Source: Nageia nagi (lineage: Eukaryota; Pinophyta). Taken from it: a DNA stretch of 64,000 nt. The position numbers and the translations under genes were made by a program. Location: assembly GCA_050084985.1 (NCBI GenBank), contig JBITNC010000001.1, forward strand, positions 216,070,001 through 216,134,000, in the 5' to 3' direction. The notes beneath the pieces are model-generated. The model searched no databases. It was not told where the DNA came from and saw only the letters and a list, made by a program, of their open reading frames with translations. Position 1 is the stretch's first letter. Every line of letters begins with the position of its first letter. Shown here in pieces: positions 36,751 to 49,578 of this stretch.

Positions 36751-38700
36751 TAGGATAATCTATAAAAAAATCAATCGATATAAAACCCAATTAATATACA
36801 ACCTATACCTCCTCCACAGCAACCTAAAGTTTTGATAAAAGGTGCTCTTCAACAATAATTAAAAATGTCTCTAATTAAGATGACCTTATTTGAATTATTA
36901 CAATAGTCTAAGAGTTATAGGGAAGCTATGAATCAAATTCTACAAGAAATTCAAGTGGATATTAGTAACCCCGATAATTTTTTTTCAATAGTTGAAAGTT
37001 TGAGGATATCTCAACAACCTAGTATCACCTTCTATGAACAAGAAAAATTAAATAACGATGGAGCAGGTGGACTTGATCCACCTTTACACATAATGGGTAA
37101 AGTAGATGGGAAATTATTTAAAAGAATTTTGATAGATGAAGGTTCAGCTATAAATATAATTTTAGATGCTACATACAAAAATTTGAATTTATCAGATTCA
37201 CTTATCTTAGCTCCTTCTTTACAAATTAGGGTATTTAATGATGCAGTGTGTTCAACTTTGGGATCACTAGTGCTATCGATTACAGTAGGGGCTAAAACCA
37301 TTCAAACTTAATTACATATAATTAAAGGAAATATTATACAATATAACGTTCTTTTAGGATGCCCATGGATTAGATAAATGCAATGTGTTCCATCAACTTA
37401 TCATGCATGTTTAAAATACATCTACAAAGATAAAGTTCATTATGTGTTTAAAGATCCAGATCCTTATTCACATTGTAATTTAATTTTTGATTCAAATAAA
37501 ATGACCTTACCGTATCCTAATCTATCAACCATATTAATGAACAAAAATATGAATCAATCTAAAGTCATAAAAGAAAAAGGTGATATAGTTATACAAGATA
37601 AAGATACTTGGGAAAAAGTTGCTAAAACTTTAGATGAAAAATATGGGGCTTCTTCATCAAAACAAATAAATACTACATCTAATAATGACTCATCCAATGT
37701 ATATCCAGTAAAATTTAAATTAATGGATTTGGGTATGGGAGAATATGATATAGATGATGTTGTGTTTAATATACCTTCATCACAAGAAATGGGAAGATTA
37801 TTTGAATCATCTAGTGTAATTGGACAAATAGTATCTTTAGGAGAAGTACCTAATCAGATAATGTTTATCTATGCAGGGATAGTAGATCCTATGTCAACAA
37901 TATCTAATCAAACATATGAAGGAAATTTCAATAATGATATGAAATATTTATCGCTATTTTCAAGAACATTTGTCTTAAACTATTTTAATAAATGTAATTG
38001 GCAAGGACGAGGATTGGGTCGATATGAATAGGGTCCACAAGAAATAATTGAATTACAATACCAAGATCCCACTGATAAAAGGGGATTAGGTTATCAAAAT
38101 AAATATAAAAATCTTGATAAACTAGAAAATTTAGGAGAAGAGAATTTGGATTATAATGAAGAAATTTTAGAGAAAGAATCTATAGTACAAGAAATTATTG
38201 ATATAAGAGAAGAATAATTAAGTGAAATGGATGTCTTAGAAGGGGTCAAAATGCTCTTTATTAATAATACTGAGCCACCCTGGAATCATTCATGCTTACC
38301 AAGTGATATACAAAAAAAATATATAAAAATGCTGAATCATCAATCATTCCATATTCAGATATACCATCGATAAATATGGTTATAATAAAAGAGAATGATA
38401 TTGAAGATCAAAATAATGAACAAATAGATGAAGTTAACAAAAATCAAAATTTAATCAAAATAATAGCCAATACTTCTACAGATGAAGTAACTACTATCTA
38501 TTATATCATCTAATCCTTTGGTACATGAATTCAAAAATGTAGATAACATATTTGGTTCCTATGAAGATCAAGTATGCACGAATGAACAAACTCAAGAATA
38601 CGATGAAGAATATAGTGTTAACGATAATAGTTGGATACCAGTACCAAATCAATTGGAAGAAGGGTTGCATATGCTTACTAAAAAAGTATTAGAAATAAAT
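36751..38700 (+). pseudogene. Element A protease and linker
   Basis: Same frame as gag. The aspartic protease motif is RILIDEGSAINII at about 37117-37155, where D-E-G stands for the usual D-[ST]-G. After it come VFNDAV and a GCPWIR motif near 37356. A long linker of about 400 residues (37378-38700), rich in acidic residues and Asn, leads to RT; it includes MGMGEYDIDDVVFN-like and GRGLGRYE (G-patch-like, about 38000) sequence. Stops are frequent. I do not assign a function to the linker. Confidence 0.75.
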
Positions 38701-41700
38701 ATTAGTAGTGATCCTTAAAATCCTAAAATTATTCAATTAGGAGAAAACCTCAAAGAAAATGAACAAGAAGAAATTATAACCTTATTAAAAGAACAAGAAA
38801 AGGTATTTGCATGGTCATATGCAGACATGCCTAGAATAGATCCTAAATTACTAGTACATAATTTAGCATTAAAGTCTGATGCTAAACCTGTTAAACAAAA
38901 ATTACGTAAAATGCATCCTACTATAGCATTAATGGTAAAAAAAGAACTTCAAAAATTATTAGAAGCTAAATTTATACAACCTATAGATTATTTAGATTGG
39001 ATATCTAATATGGTACCTATGAAAAAACCAAGTGGAAAAATAAGAATATACACAAATTTTCATGATCTTAACAAAGCTTGTTCTAAGGATGATTTCCCTC
39101 TACCTAGCATTGATAGTTTGGTAGATTCGACAATAGGACATGATATGTTGTCATTAATGGATGGGTTTTCTGGTTATAATCAAATAAAAATAGCTACTGA
39201 AGATCAACATAAAATGGCTTTTATAACTCCTTAGGGTACCTTTTGTTATAAAGTTATGCCTTTTGGATTAAAAAATGCCAGGGCAACTTATCAAAGGGCT
39301 ATGACTTATATATTCCATGATTATATGCATGACATAGTAGAAGATTATGTCGATGATTTGTTGGTTAGATCTAAATATCGAGTTGATCATGGAAAAGACC
39401 TAATTAAAGTTTTAGATAGATTATTAGAACATAAAGTAAGATTAAATCCAAAAAAAATATGTTTTTGGTGTAACTTCAGGAAAATTATTAGGATTTATTG
39501 TGTCTCGATGAGGAATTGAAATAGGTCCTAGTAAAGTGAAGGTAGTAGTAGACATGCCACCTCCTGCAAATCTAAAATAATTACAAAGTTTATAGGGTAA
39601 GTTATAAGCCATTAGAAGGTTTATAGCTCAACTTTCTGATAAATGTAAACCATTTACAAAATTATTAAAAAAGGGAGTAGAATATCAATGGGGCAAAGAG
39701 CAATAAGATGCATTCGATGAAATTAAAAGATATTTATTATCTCCTCCTATCTTAAGTCCACCAAGAAAAGATGTACCCTTTTTGTTATATATCTTTGCTA
39801 CTAAAAATACTTTAGGAACAATGATTACTCAAAAGAATGAACACAATAAAGAACAAGCTATATATTATCTAAGTAGAACACTTGTGAGCTATGAGATTAA
39901 GTACATATATTTGGAAAAATTATGTCTTGCTATCATTTTTGCTACTAAAAAACTTTGATATTATATGCTTAATCATACAACATATGTCATCTCTAAAGTG
40001 GATCCGTTGAAATATATGATGAATAAAACCTATCAAAATTCAAGAATTGCAAAGTGGATAATGCACTTAACTAAATTTGATTTACATTTTATTAGACAAA
40101 AGTTAATAAAGGGACAAGTAATTGCTGATTATCTCACTAATGCTCCATTGCAAGATAATAAACCCCTTGTCATTGAATTACTCGATGATGGGGTGTTTCA
40201 ATTAGATGAAATTGAAATACCTGTAGAACTTGAAGACGATTGGGATATGAAAATACACTTTGATGGTTCTCGATGTGAACAAGGTGGTGGAGTAGGTGTT
40301 GTATTTATAACACCACAAGGGATCCCTATACCATATTAATTTAAATTAAAATTTCCTTGTACTAATAATAATGCAAAATACAAAGCTTTGATATTAGCAT
40401 TAAAAATTGCTGTTAAATTAAAACTTAAAAGAATTAAGATTATTGGAGATTCTTTACTCATCGTAAATCAAGTGAAAGGAATCTATCAATGTAAAGAACC
40501 TTTACTTCAAAAGTATAAAGCATTAGTTGAGGAATTATTAAAATATTTTGACCAATTTAGTATAGAAGCAGCACCAAGATCATCTAATAGATTTGCAGAT
40601 GCTATGGCTTCTATTGGATCTCTTATCCCAAAAGATCCTAAAAAATCTTCAATTCAAATTGAAATAATTCAATTGCCTCAATCATCATTACAATAGGAAG
40701 ATGAAGAAAAAAATATATTAAATATTGATGTAATTGATAAAGATAATTGGTACAAGGAATTGACAAATTTTTTGAAATTTGGAACTCTTCCTACAAACCT
40801 TAATAAATCATCACAATGAGCTTTTAAAATTAAAGCAACTAAATTTTATCTGATAGGGGATATCTTGCATCAACAAAATTTCAATGGTATTTTACTCAGA
40901 TGTCTTAAATGGAATGATATTAAAAAAGCTATATCCTTCGCCCATGATGGAACATGCGAAGGACATTTTAATGGTGTTGCGATTGTAAAATGATTAATAC
41001 GAATGGGGTATTATTGGCCAACTATGAAAAAAGATTGTTGTGAATATGTTAAAAAATGTTTTAAATGTCAACAATATGCTCATTTATTTTCACAACCATC
41101 TCAAGAACTACATCCTATACAATCACTTTGGCCATTCTCTAAATGGGCATTAGATTTAATAGAACAAATTACACCTACATCTTCTAGTGGACACAAGTTC
41201 ATTATTATAGCAACTGAATATTTTACCAAATGCGTAGAGGCTATTCCCATGACTTCCACCATTGGTTCACGAATTGCTAAATTTATAGAAAGTTATATTA
41301 TATGTAGATTCGACATACCGAACCAATTAATTATGGATAATGGAAAAAATTTTAAAAATAAAGATGTAAAACAAATATGTGATAAGTATAAGATTAAACA
41401 AAGTTTTTCCACTCCATATTATCCATAAGGCAATGGACAGGTAGAGGCTACTAATAAAACTATTCGGAACATCTTAGCAAAAATAGGAAATGATTCTCAT
41501 AGAGATTGGCATATGCAAATACCAAAAGCCTTATGGGCTTATCGTACCAATGTATGCACTCCTATTGGGGCAACACCATTCTCTTTAGTATATGGAATAG
41601 AAGCCATCCTACCCATAGAACTTGAGATACCATCCCTTAGAGTAAATCTAAGTGAGCAAAATTTTGATGAAGAAGCAAGATAGACTCGCTTAGATCAGTT

Positions 41701-41992
41701 ATTACTTTTAGATGAAAAATGTATCAATACTTTAGAGCATATGCATGTTTATCAGAAGAGAATAAAATGATCTTTTGATAAAAGGGTTCTAATTCATGAG
41801 TTCAAAATAGGTAATTTGGTTTTAAAAGAAAATCAACAAACTTTACGAATAGAATGATAGCTTAGAGACAAATTTGCTCCAAATTGGTTAGGACCATATA
41901 TCATTAAGAAAAAATTTGGTAAAGGAACTTATCATTTATCAAACTTAGAAGGAAATGAAGAGCATGAACCTATAAATATCATGCATCTTTGA
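38701..41992 (+). pseudogene. Element A reverse transcriptase, RNase H, archaeal-type RNase H and integrase
   Basis: RT: KKPSGKIRIYTNFHDLNKAC, LSLMDGFSGYNQIKIA, MPFGLKNARATYQRAM, active site YVDD at 39346-39357. A one-base deletion near 39465 shifts the frame. RNase H follows (about 39780-40130), then a second, archaeal-type RNase H with MKIHFDGSRCEQGGG, IIGDSLLIVNQVKG and NRFADAMASIG (40240-40620). Integrase: GHFNG and CFKCQQY finger (40960-41070), catalytic D in KWALDLIEQ, D in IMDNGKNF, E in GQVEATNK (41140-41450), and the C-terminal PNWLGPYIIKK. Several stops are TGA or TAA where Arg or Gln is expected. Confidence 0.93.
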
Positions 41993-42111
41993 CCCTTCTA
42001 TACATAAAAAAAAAATGTACATTAGTTTTACTTTATTTTATTTTATTGTTAAATTAATAAATAAATAAAAGTATTAATATTTGTCAAGTGTTAATTATTA
42101 AAATAGAAAAG

Positions 42112-43275
42112 ATGAATCTAGCAAAAGAATTTGTTGATGGTAGCATAGTGCAACCACAAGTACGATTTCCATCACCAAGATATCTAGGTGATTTAGCATT
42201 AACATATTTAAAACATGGATTTGATTTTAATCTCTTAAATTATTTACGATTGACTATTGATGAACAATTTGAAAGAACATACCATATGTTTTGTGGTATA
42301 AATAATGGTTGGGAAGTCACTTTTTGTGGATATGAAGAAGGCATTATTTTAGATCCACAAATCTATTTCACCCATATGGAAAGAATATCACAAGAAATAA
42401 TAGCTTTCTACCTATAATGGCCTTATGGAATATCGAGAATCATCATAAATTGTCAATTAACTGAGTATTTGCTCCTTTTAGCTAGGCTAAAATACATTAA
42501 ACAATTAACCAAAAGCCTAGAATGGATGGATGAACTTTTACATTATTTACCTCATAAAATGGTAATTTATGATTTTTCAAATACTTTTGTGGCTTTTCCT
42601 CCTAGAATGATACAATAACAATATAGGCAAACTCATAGATTTCTTCGCATGCAAATGCGACATACAATTTGGAAACAAAGATTGGAGAAAAGGCAAGCTT
42701 GTTGTATTGCCAAGCTTACAATGATAAATCAAATAAGGGTTAGAAATGAGATTATAAAAAAACTATCAAAAAGACATAGAGTACGGAATAATGGAAGTTA
42801 TCTACCAAGGTTTGAAAGTAGGTATGACAAAGATCTCTTTATGGAAGTTATTCATAATGTTCCTACTCCTTTGTATTCAAATATCTTTTCCATGCCTATT
42901 GAAATACAACAAAAAATGGCCTTGACATTCTATGATGCACGTGAATCTTACAGTTGGGATGTCAAAATAAATGGATATCAAGTTATTGCTTGTATCAATG
43001 CATTTGAGTTATGGTGTTCTCCTAACTCAGAATATGATTTAATGATATATTTTTATCTTCTATGGCCTATAGAAAAGCCCAAAATAATAGTTGATTGTAC
43101 TCACAACCTGAATTTAAAACATCAAGAACAAATCATCTCTATCACACAAACTATAACATTCAAACACTTATACTATTGTGTTCCAGAAATCTATCATAAT
43201 CAAGTGGTATTAGATTTTAGTTTTTTGTTTAGTTCAACACATTGTTCATTTAATCCTAAGGTAGTTCAAACTTGA
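42112..43275 (+). pseudogene. Unrecognised sense ORF downstream of integrase in element A
   Basis: One forward frame spans about 388 codons from ATG 42112 (or 42088) to TGA 43273-43275, broken only by two TAA codons (42415 and 42616 regions); no frameshift is needed. The N-terminal half contains RFPSPRYLGDLALTYLKHGF and NGWEVTFCGYEEG; the C-terminal half has PTPLYSNIFSMPIEIQQKM, SYSWDVKINGYQVIACINAF and FYLLWPIEKPKIIVDC. It looks like a folded mixed protein, with no transmembrane segment or signal peptide obvious. It starts about 120 bases after pol. I do not recognise the family; position suits an envelope-like or accessory protein, but nothing in the sequence proves it. Confidence 0.6.
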
Positions 43276-45005
43276 TTTGAATGCATCATGAATAGATTCC
43301 CTAGAAAAATTATAAAATCCTAAAAAATTGAAAACTATAAAACACAAAAATTATAAAATTATAAAATCTGCCTAGATGGAAACATCTAGAGGTCACTTGG
43401 CAATTGGGTGCCCTGCCCTTGTATGATGTAAATATATGTTGCATGTCATTGCAAAAGTGATTATCCAGTAAATGTGTAATGTGTGAAAAGGTCATCTTAG
43501 AATAATTTCCTTGTTATCACTACATTCACTTTGTCTTTTCTTTCATAAGGAAATGATATACCATAAATGATAGAAAAACATAAAGTTTGTGTTTGAAGGA
43601 AAATCCAAAAAACTCCAAACACTTACGACATTAAAAAATTCTAAGAGAATTTGAATGAAATCATTCTAAGGGATGTTAAGAGTGAAAGTTATGTGTCTAT
43701 CCTATTATTCACTTCATATTGAACCCAAGAATCATTTGATAGTTAAAAAAAAAAAAAAGGAGATGACAAAAAAAAATTGCTACATTATATCAATGATTCT
43801 TGGGTGATTACAATATCCTCTATTGGGGTTATGGATGCCTGACTGGTAGTAGAGCAAGGTTGTAGCGAGATCGAGGGGTTAATCCTCATCGAGGCTATGG
43901 ATGCCTATCTAGCAATGAGGCATACCTTACGAGTGGTGATATGTCCATTTTGGTTAGCAACCTTCTTTCCTATGGACCTCTATACATTTCATATTGATAG
44001 ACTAGCTTATTAATGTCTCTAGGATATTTCATCTCAAATGATCTAAGAAGGGAAATGAATCTCACTACACACACTGGAGTTTATAGATTTTTTATCAACA
44101 TATAACAACATTGTTTGATATCATCTTAGGTTGTTAAATCTTGAGATAAAGAAAGATAAGGTAGATGTTATAATAACTTGGTTATTAATCCAAAATCACC
44201 TAATATTTTGTCATAGTTTGTAATGTGTTTGTGTTTAGAATCATTTGTATCATTTTGTTAAACCCATTTTTACTATTATCTATTACCTTTGAACATTATT
44301 AAAACTTGCTTTTCTTTGGAAAGGATAAGAATGATTATTTATTATTCCCCTAACCAAGATAAAGTTAATGTTCATATACATCCATAAGTCACTAGTTTTT
44401 CATGTCAAGAAGTTTATTGTAAAATTGCTAAGTACGGAAGATGATGCATCTAATTCCACAAAAATATAATAAAAATATGTCCTTAAATAACTTAACTTAT
44501 TTAAACAACTATGTTATTCCACATTATCAATAACTTAAAGTAACTTAACTTATTAAAATTATAAATTAGATTTATTATTTATAGCAACTATGATCATACT
44601 TTTTACTAAATTAATTTTGAGATTAGTAACATCATCAAACTAATTTGTTGATATATGTTATCACTATACATCATGCATTCCACAATTATATCTATGCATC
44701 ATACATTTTGAAAATTACATCTATCATTAACATCTATTCATCATCGAGTAATTAAAAGACAATTATGTTTATTATGACCTACATAACATCAAATCATGCC
44801 TATTTTATCACAAATCTATGTATAAAATGAAAACTCATGCATCAAAAATCATACAAGTACCATAAGTATAAAAGATCTATCTATCTATATATACATCATC
44901 ATAGTCCATCAAAAGGTCATCATAACATCATGAATCATACAATAAAATACAAGGGTCCAATAACCTCATAAGCATATAAAAATAACATCATGAAAAAGGG
45001 TATCC
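43276..45005. other. Element A non-coding spacer between the two extra genes
   Basis: About 1.7 kb of AT-rich sequence between the convergent ends of the sense ORF and the antisense PMD gene. It has an A-rich tract (43745-43780) and a short imperfect repeat around GGTTATGGATGCCT/GGCTATGGATGCCT (43828 and about 43892). I see no ORF or structured RNA. It may hold the 3' ends of both transcripts. Confidence 0.55.
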
Positions 45006-47406
45006 TTAAGAACTACCCCAACCACTGCTTGGTCTGCTAGGACTACTCGGTCGCCTCCACCATCTATTGGTCTCTTTGGTACCCTGACCTGGAGGAGTAG
45101 TGCCTATAGATCCTATAGGACTACCTAGATGTTGAGCTCCTCGTAACTCAGATGAACCAACAACACCTAAGGGAGATGCCCAAGGTGTACCACTCCTGCT
45201 AGGAAAACCTCGTGACCTCTAAGTCCTACCTAGAGATCCAACTATGCCCTATGTGTTACTACCTATCTGATAGGCTAAGATATCTATAGGCATATAACTA
45301 TCTAGAGGTATAGGATAGTGAGCCCCTAGAGTAAAAGTTAGAACACCTATCAACCACATCTGTACCATACCATTATAAAAATCTCATTGCTGATAAATGC
45401 CATGAGTGAAAGCTAAAGAACCACTCCCAAAAGTAGATGCTACTCCTAACTGATGAGCCTAATCTCCCTATAAAGAAGAATGAACCTCATCTCTCTCCTA
45501 TCTGTATCTATCTCACTCAGCCCTATACCTGTACATGCATGAGTTGGCTTGTGCCAACTGGTATCTCAACTCATAAATATCTCCTAGCAAAGTATCAATG
45601 CTAGGAACCTATGTAGCAGGAGCCTCCTTGACTCCTTGTGCAACCTCTGGGGCAACTCCCTCCTCACCTACACTCGTAGCCTCCTCCTTAGGAGCTAACT
45701 CCTCAGGAGCATCTACCATGACCTCCTCACTGGTAGCCCCCTCTCTTGTAGCCTTTGCTCCTATAGGTTCCTCGCCTACCTCTCCCCCTCTTATCGTTGC
45801 ACCCAACTCCTCAACAACATCGATGCATTGATGAATGCATCAACCCTCCAATCTACCCTCTAGGCCATCATATCCCTTCTCCCACTAGGCCTTGAATGCC
45901 TCAAACACCTTGACATCATCCTCCCTGATATCATCCTCTAATGATCCCTCCTCCTAAGTAGGATCAAGCTCTGCATAAACCAATTGTTGTATACCATTTA
46001 CTGAGATAGTGCCCTCACATTGATATGGAATTGATTGGGCAAGTACATCTTGAACTAAGCTGAACTGATGGCACACTCTCCCAAAATGAAAATACTCCAA
46101 AAAATTAGCTCAATGACCACTCAAAACATGTGGTTGCCAAATACCAGTAAGCTCAGCTGCAAGCTCTCCCTAGATGGGATACAAATGGTAAGGTTTGAAT
46201 CTCACTTGATCTGGAATCAAGTGACTAAGCATGTGGTAATAATAGCTCACATCTAGATGAACTCCATCTGATGGGTGAATATAAAAATCATCATGCCATC
46301 AGACTATGCTAGCTTTGTAATCTAAGTGACTACCAAACCCCAGCATCGACAACCCTAGAGGATGAGCCATAGCTATATGCTCATAAGCCCATGCCTGTAA
46401 GGTGATAGTAACTGATAAAGAGGCCCTATGCCCCTAAGAATAAAAGAATAGCTCCCTGTAAATCTGAGCTAATAGTGTAGGTTCCCAAGTATACACTATA
46501 CCATACTATATCATATCTATAATAATGGGTAGTAATGACCATAGAAACCTCCCACTACTAGTATCAGAGAGAGCATAACACTGTACTAAACCCATCAAGT
46601 ATAAAAAATGGATCATCCCCTACTGATCCTCCATCTAATACTGGTAGCATCGGATGCCACCTAAGATGATCTTAGAAATAATAGTATCAACCTAAGTGGC
46701 CCCATATAAATAAGAAATAGCAGGTAAAGCTCCTATTTTATCCACCATAGGAAAAATCTTCTGTCCATGAATGGGGAGTTTATACAATCTATGTATATCC
46801 TCCACTGTGATAGTCATCTCCCCTATCGGAAGATGAAAAGTACATGTCATTACGTCCCATCTATCTAACAATATAGCTAATAAAGGATACTACCAATGAA
46901 TGTGACCCATGTATGGTCCCACTCCAAAACTAATGGACTTGAAAAAGGTATGATCGGTTGGACCTAGAAGATCTCTACCCTCCTGTAGAATCAAGGGATA
47001 TCTACCTTGAGGCTCAAAGATGTCTCGAACCTGTGTAATAATAAAAAGTTTAGCTTAAAAAAAATGGCATTTCATACTAAAATGTTGACATTTATAATAG
47101 GTAAGACTCAGTCATCAATGTTCGCATTCCAAACACTGGTGACTCTATCATCCGTTTGGCCTAGGTCAGCAATCGAGGCTGAATTATAAAAAATTTCACA
47201 AAAAATATAAATAAAAGCATGTTTTACAAATTTTATTTGATAGAAATGATCAAAATAACTTTTAAATGGCATTCATAGTTTCAATTTTGAAATTAAATAG
47301 TTAAATTACAAATTATAAACAAAAAATAGAAAAGAAAGTTATTTCAAAACCCTACCTCTTCCCGTATAGGTCGAGAACATCCAGTGGAGCATCTACATGG
47401 AGGCAT
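45006..47406 (-). pseudogene. Antisense plant mobile domain (PMD, MAIN-like) gene of element A
   Basis: Minus strand, opposite to gag-pol. Exon 1: 47356-47406, ATG at 47404-47406, 17 codons (MPPCRCSTGCSRP...). Intron 47031-47355 (GT...ACACAG). Exon 2 begins at 47030 in frame and runs to TAA at 45006-45008. The PMD region (47030 to about 45970) includes WDVMTCTFHLPIGEMTITVE (near 46830), KLPIHG, and SLSVTITLQAWAYEHIA (near 46390), close to the FHLP-GEMTITL-D and LLQ-WA-E motifs of plant mobile domains. The C-terminal part is Glu/Ala-rich, then Gly/Ser/Pro-rich. About ten in-frame stops show it is dead. Host PMD proteins act in silencing and genome stability; capture by retroelements is known in outline for Tat-type elements. 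Confidence 0.82.
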
Positions 47407-48715
47407 GGTGATGGTAACGAATATCAATAGTTTGAAATCAATGAAATCACAATGGAAACTAGTTCTAGCAGATAATGAGAGTGATAGCTAAAAAGAAATG
47501 AATAAGAAAAAGTTAAAACTTTTTCTTTTTGAAACACTAGCGACTTGAAGACGGACATCGGTGACTATCACTAAATGTTGGCAACTTGAAGACAGATGCC
47601 GGTGACTGTCACTAAATGTCAACGATTGGAAGTAAAACACTATGTTTATGAATAGTCATAAGAATATTAAATTTTTTTCAAAATATCCTTAAATTGGTCA
47701 AGAAAATAAAAAAATGATAAAATGCGATGAGTCATTTACCACATGAGATCATCACGAAACCCATTCTGCTGGGTCAAAAGTAGAGAAAAATGAAAGATGA
47801 CTTGTATATACAAAACAAGCTTCTTATCACATGCTCGCTTTAGCATGTGGAGACAAACTAGAGTCTTGTCACACAACTACCATAAACAACACATAGTATG
47901 GAGATAAACACAAGTGAAGTTTTGATATACAACATTACTATCTCAAAATTGTATACATCAAATAAGCTTACCATCACATACTCTCTTCGGTATGCAAAGA
48001 CAAACTAGAGTCTTATCATGCAACTACCATAAATAGCACATAGTATGGAGATTGACATAAGTATAATTTGATGTATTACAAGATCATTTTCAGAATGTAT
48101 CAATTACAAAAGTCAAAAAAAAAAATCATATTCAGCCTTAGCAAGGGCTATCCTCATGACAACATCGGATGATGAAATATGTATAAATAACAAGTTTTGA
48201 TTTAGAGAAGCTATAATTATATCCTACCAAAAGATCTTAAGCTTTATATGAAAAAAATATTTTGATGATATTTTTAAAAATATATTGTTAGCATTTACAA
48301 ATATTAAAGAAGATAAAATGTGATGTATCATTGTTACAGGAGATCATCTTGAAACCCTATTGTCGGGACAAAGGACAACACTATCAAACTTATATACTAA
48401 AGAGGAATTATACAGTACATGTGTGCTTAGACATGCAAAATGACATAATAGAAATGTCATGCAACTGTCACACAAGCTCAACATATTGTCATACCGAAAA
48501 CAATCACTTCTGAAGTATATTCAAATTTGTTTTCAAAACTACATCAAATGTAAAATGAAAACACATTTTATCATAATTTGATAAATCAAAATTTTGATTC
48601 ATTTAAGAAATTGAGTCAAAACTTATATCATAAAAAAGTAACAACAAATAATCAAGTGAAAAAGCTTCTCATCCTATATTTTTGAAATCATCAACCACAT
48701 TTTTGGTTGATAATT
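47407..48715. other. Element A 3' region: promoter side of the antisense gene, with partial duplications
   Basis: Upstream of the antisense ATG and before the 3' LTR. The GTGACT/CGGTGACT motif recurs at 47530-47630. The segment GATAAAATGYGATG...GAGATCATCNYGAAACC occurs at 47715 and again at 48312, about 597 bp apart, whereas element E has it once, so A carries an inserted or duplicated block. Inside that block, AGACAAACTAGAGTCTT occurs at 47852 and 47998 (146-bp tandem repeat). No gene seen. Confidence 0.7.
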
Positions 48716-48730
48716 CAAAAAGGGGCAAAA
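48716..48730 (+). promoter_or_regulatory. Polypurine tract of element A
   Basis: AAAAAGGGGCAAAA directly before the 3' LTR at 48731; identical tract before the LTR of element E at 2112-2125. Confidence 0.85.
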
Positions 48731-49578
48731 TGTAGACACCTAAAAATATCCCTTTTTAACTAGTAAACATTGAAATAATCATAACTCTTTGTGACAATAT
48801 AAAATAGGTTTAAAAACCATATTATTGGATAGCTCCCATTGAGTACATGCAAAATGGGTGGTCACATGACTCTTTTTAGGTAAAATTGGCTATTTGGCAA
48901 TCATTTTAATATTCTTACAAAATCAAAAACCAGTCGCCAGTGACCCAAAATAGTCATCGATGTTTTAAGGTGATCGTCAACGTCCGCCTATTAATCATCG
49001 ATGACTCTGTAACAATCAAACAAGAAACCAAAATAGTGAGAGAAAGTTGAAATGTTTCATTCTTCCAAGATGATGTTGATAGAGGGGGTCAGTTATGACC
49101 TACGGTGGCTTTTCACTTCCCCTTACCAGCCTTGGAATATCTCACCCAAAATCTATAAATACAAGCCAATACAAAGTAATAAAGAACTGAATCTTGACCT
49201 AATTTTGAAGTAGGGTAATGCTACCAAAATCTTGTGAGCTCATACCTTTTATTATTTTATGTTAGCTTCAATTTAATACATGTCATACATAGATGCTTTG
49301 ATGTTATTGTCTTTTGCATGTGTGTAGGATTTACAGGTTGTACATATCAAGGAGAGAAGTAAGCAAATAAAAAACAATGAAGATCTAATACCTTCATTTT
49401 GGCAAATGGCATTTGTAAAAGTCCCTTACAAGGGCAAATTATAGTTTGAGCTAAAAATCAATATCAATTTATAATTACAACATTTCTACCTATTTTACAT
49501 AATTTGAGGTTCAGTGAAAATTTAAGAATAATTGCATTTTATGTTATTCTACATTCTAGCTCTATTTTCACTGCAACA
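48731..49578 (+). repeat. 3' LTR of element A
   Basis: 848 bp, TGTAGACACC...CACTGCAACA, followed by target duplication GGGAT at 49579-49583. TATA-like box at 49154-49161. Confidence 0.97.

Larger units (their letters stand above)
31272..49578 (+). mobile_element. Element A: 18.3-kb Tat-type Ty3/gypsy retrotransposon with extra sense and antisense genes
   Basis: Two LTRs of exactly 848 bp, perfect 5-bp target duplication GGGAT (31267-31271 and 49579-49583), primer site, polypurine tract, and one long gag-pro-pol frame with RT, RNase H, a second archaeal-type RNase H and integrase. The second RNase H and large size are known features of the Tat/Ogre group. In addition there is a 1.9-kb leader with repeats, an unrecognised sense ORF after integrase, and an antisense spliced PMD gene. 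It is inactive: many stops and at least one frameshift. Confidence 0.95.

Noticed and set aside
42088-43275. Envelope gene interpretation of the sense ORF in element A
   Set aside because: No signal peptide, transmembrane segment or cleavage site is visible; position alone is not enough.
45598-45831. 77-codon plus-strand frame rich in Ser, Ala and Pro
   Set aside because: Antisense shadow of the Glu/Ala-rich C-terminal part of the PMD gene on the minus strand.
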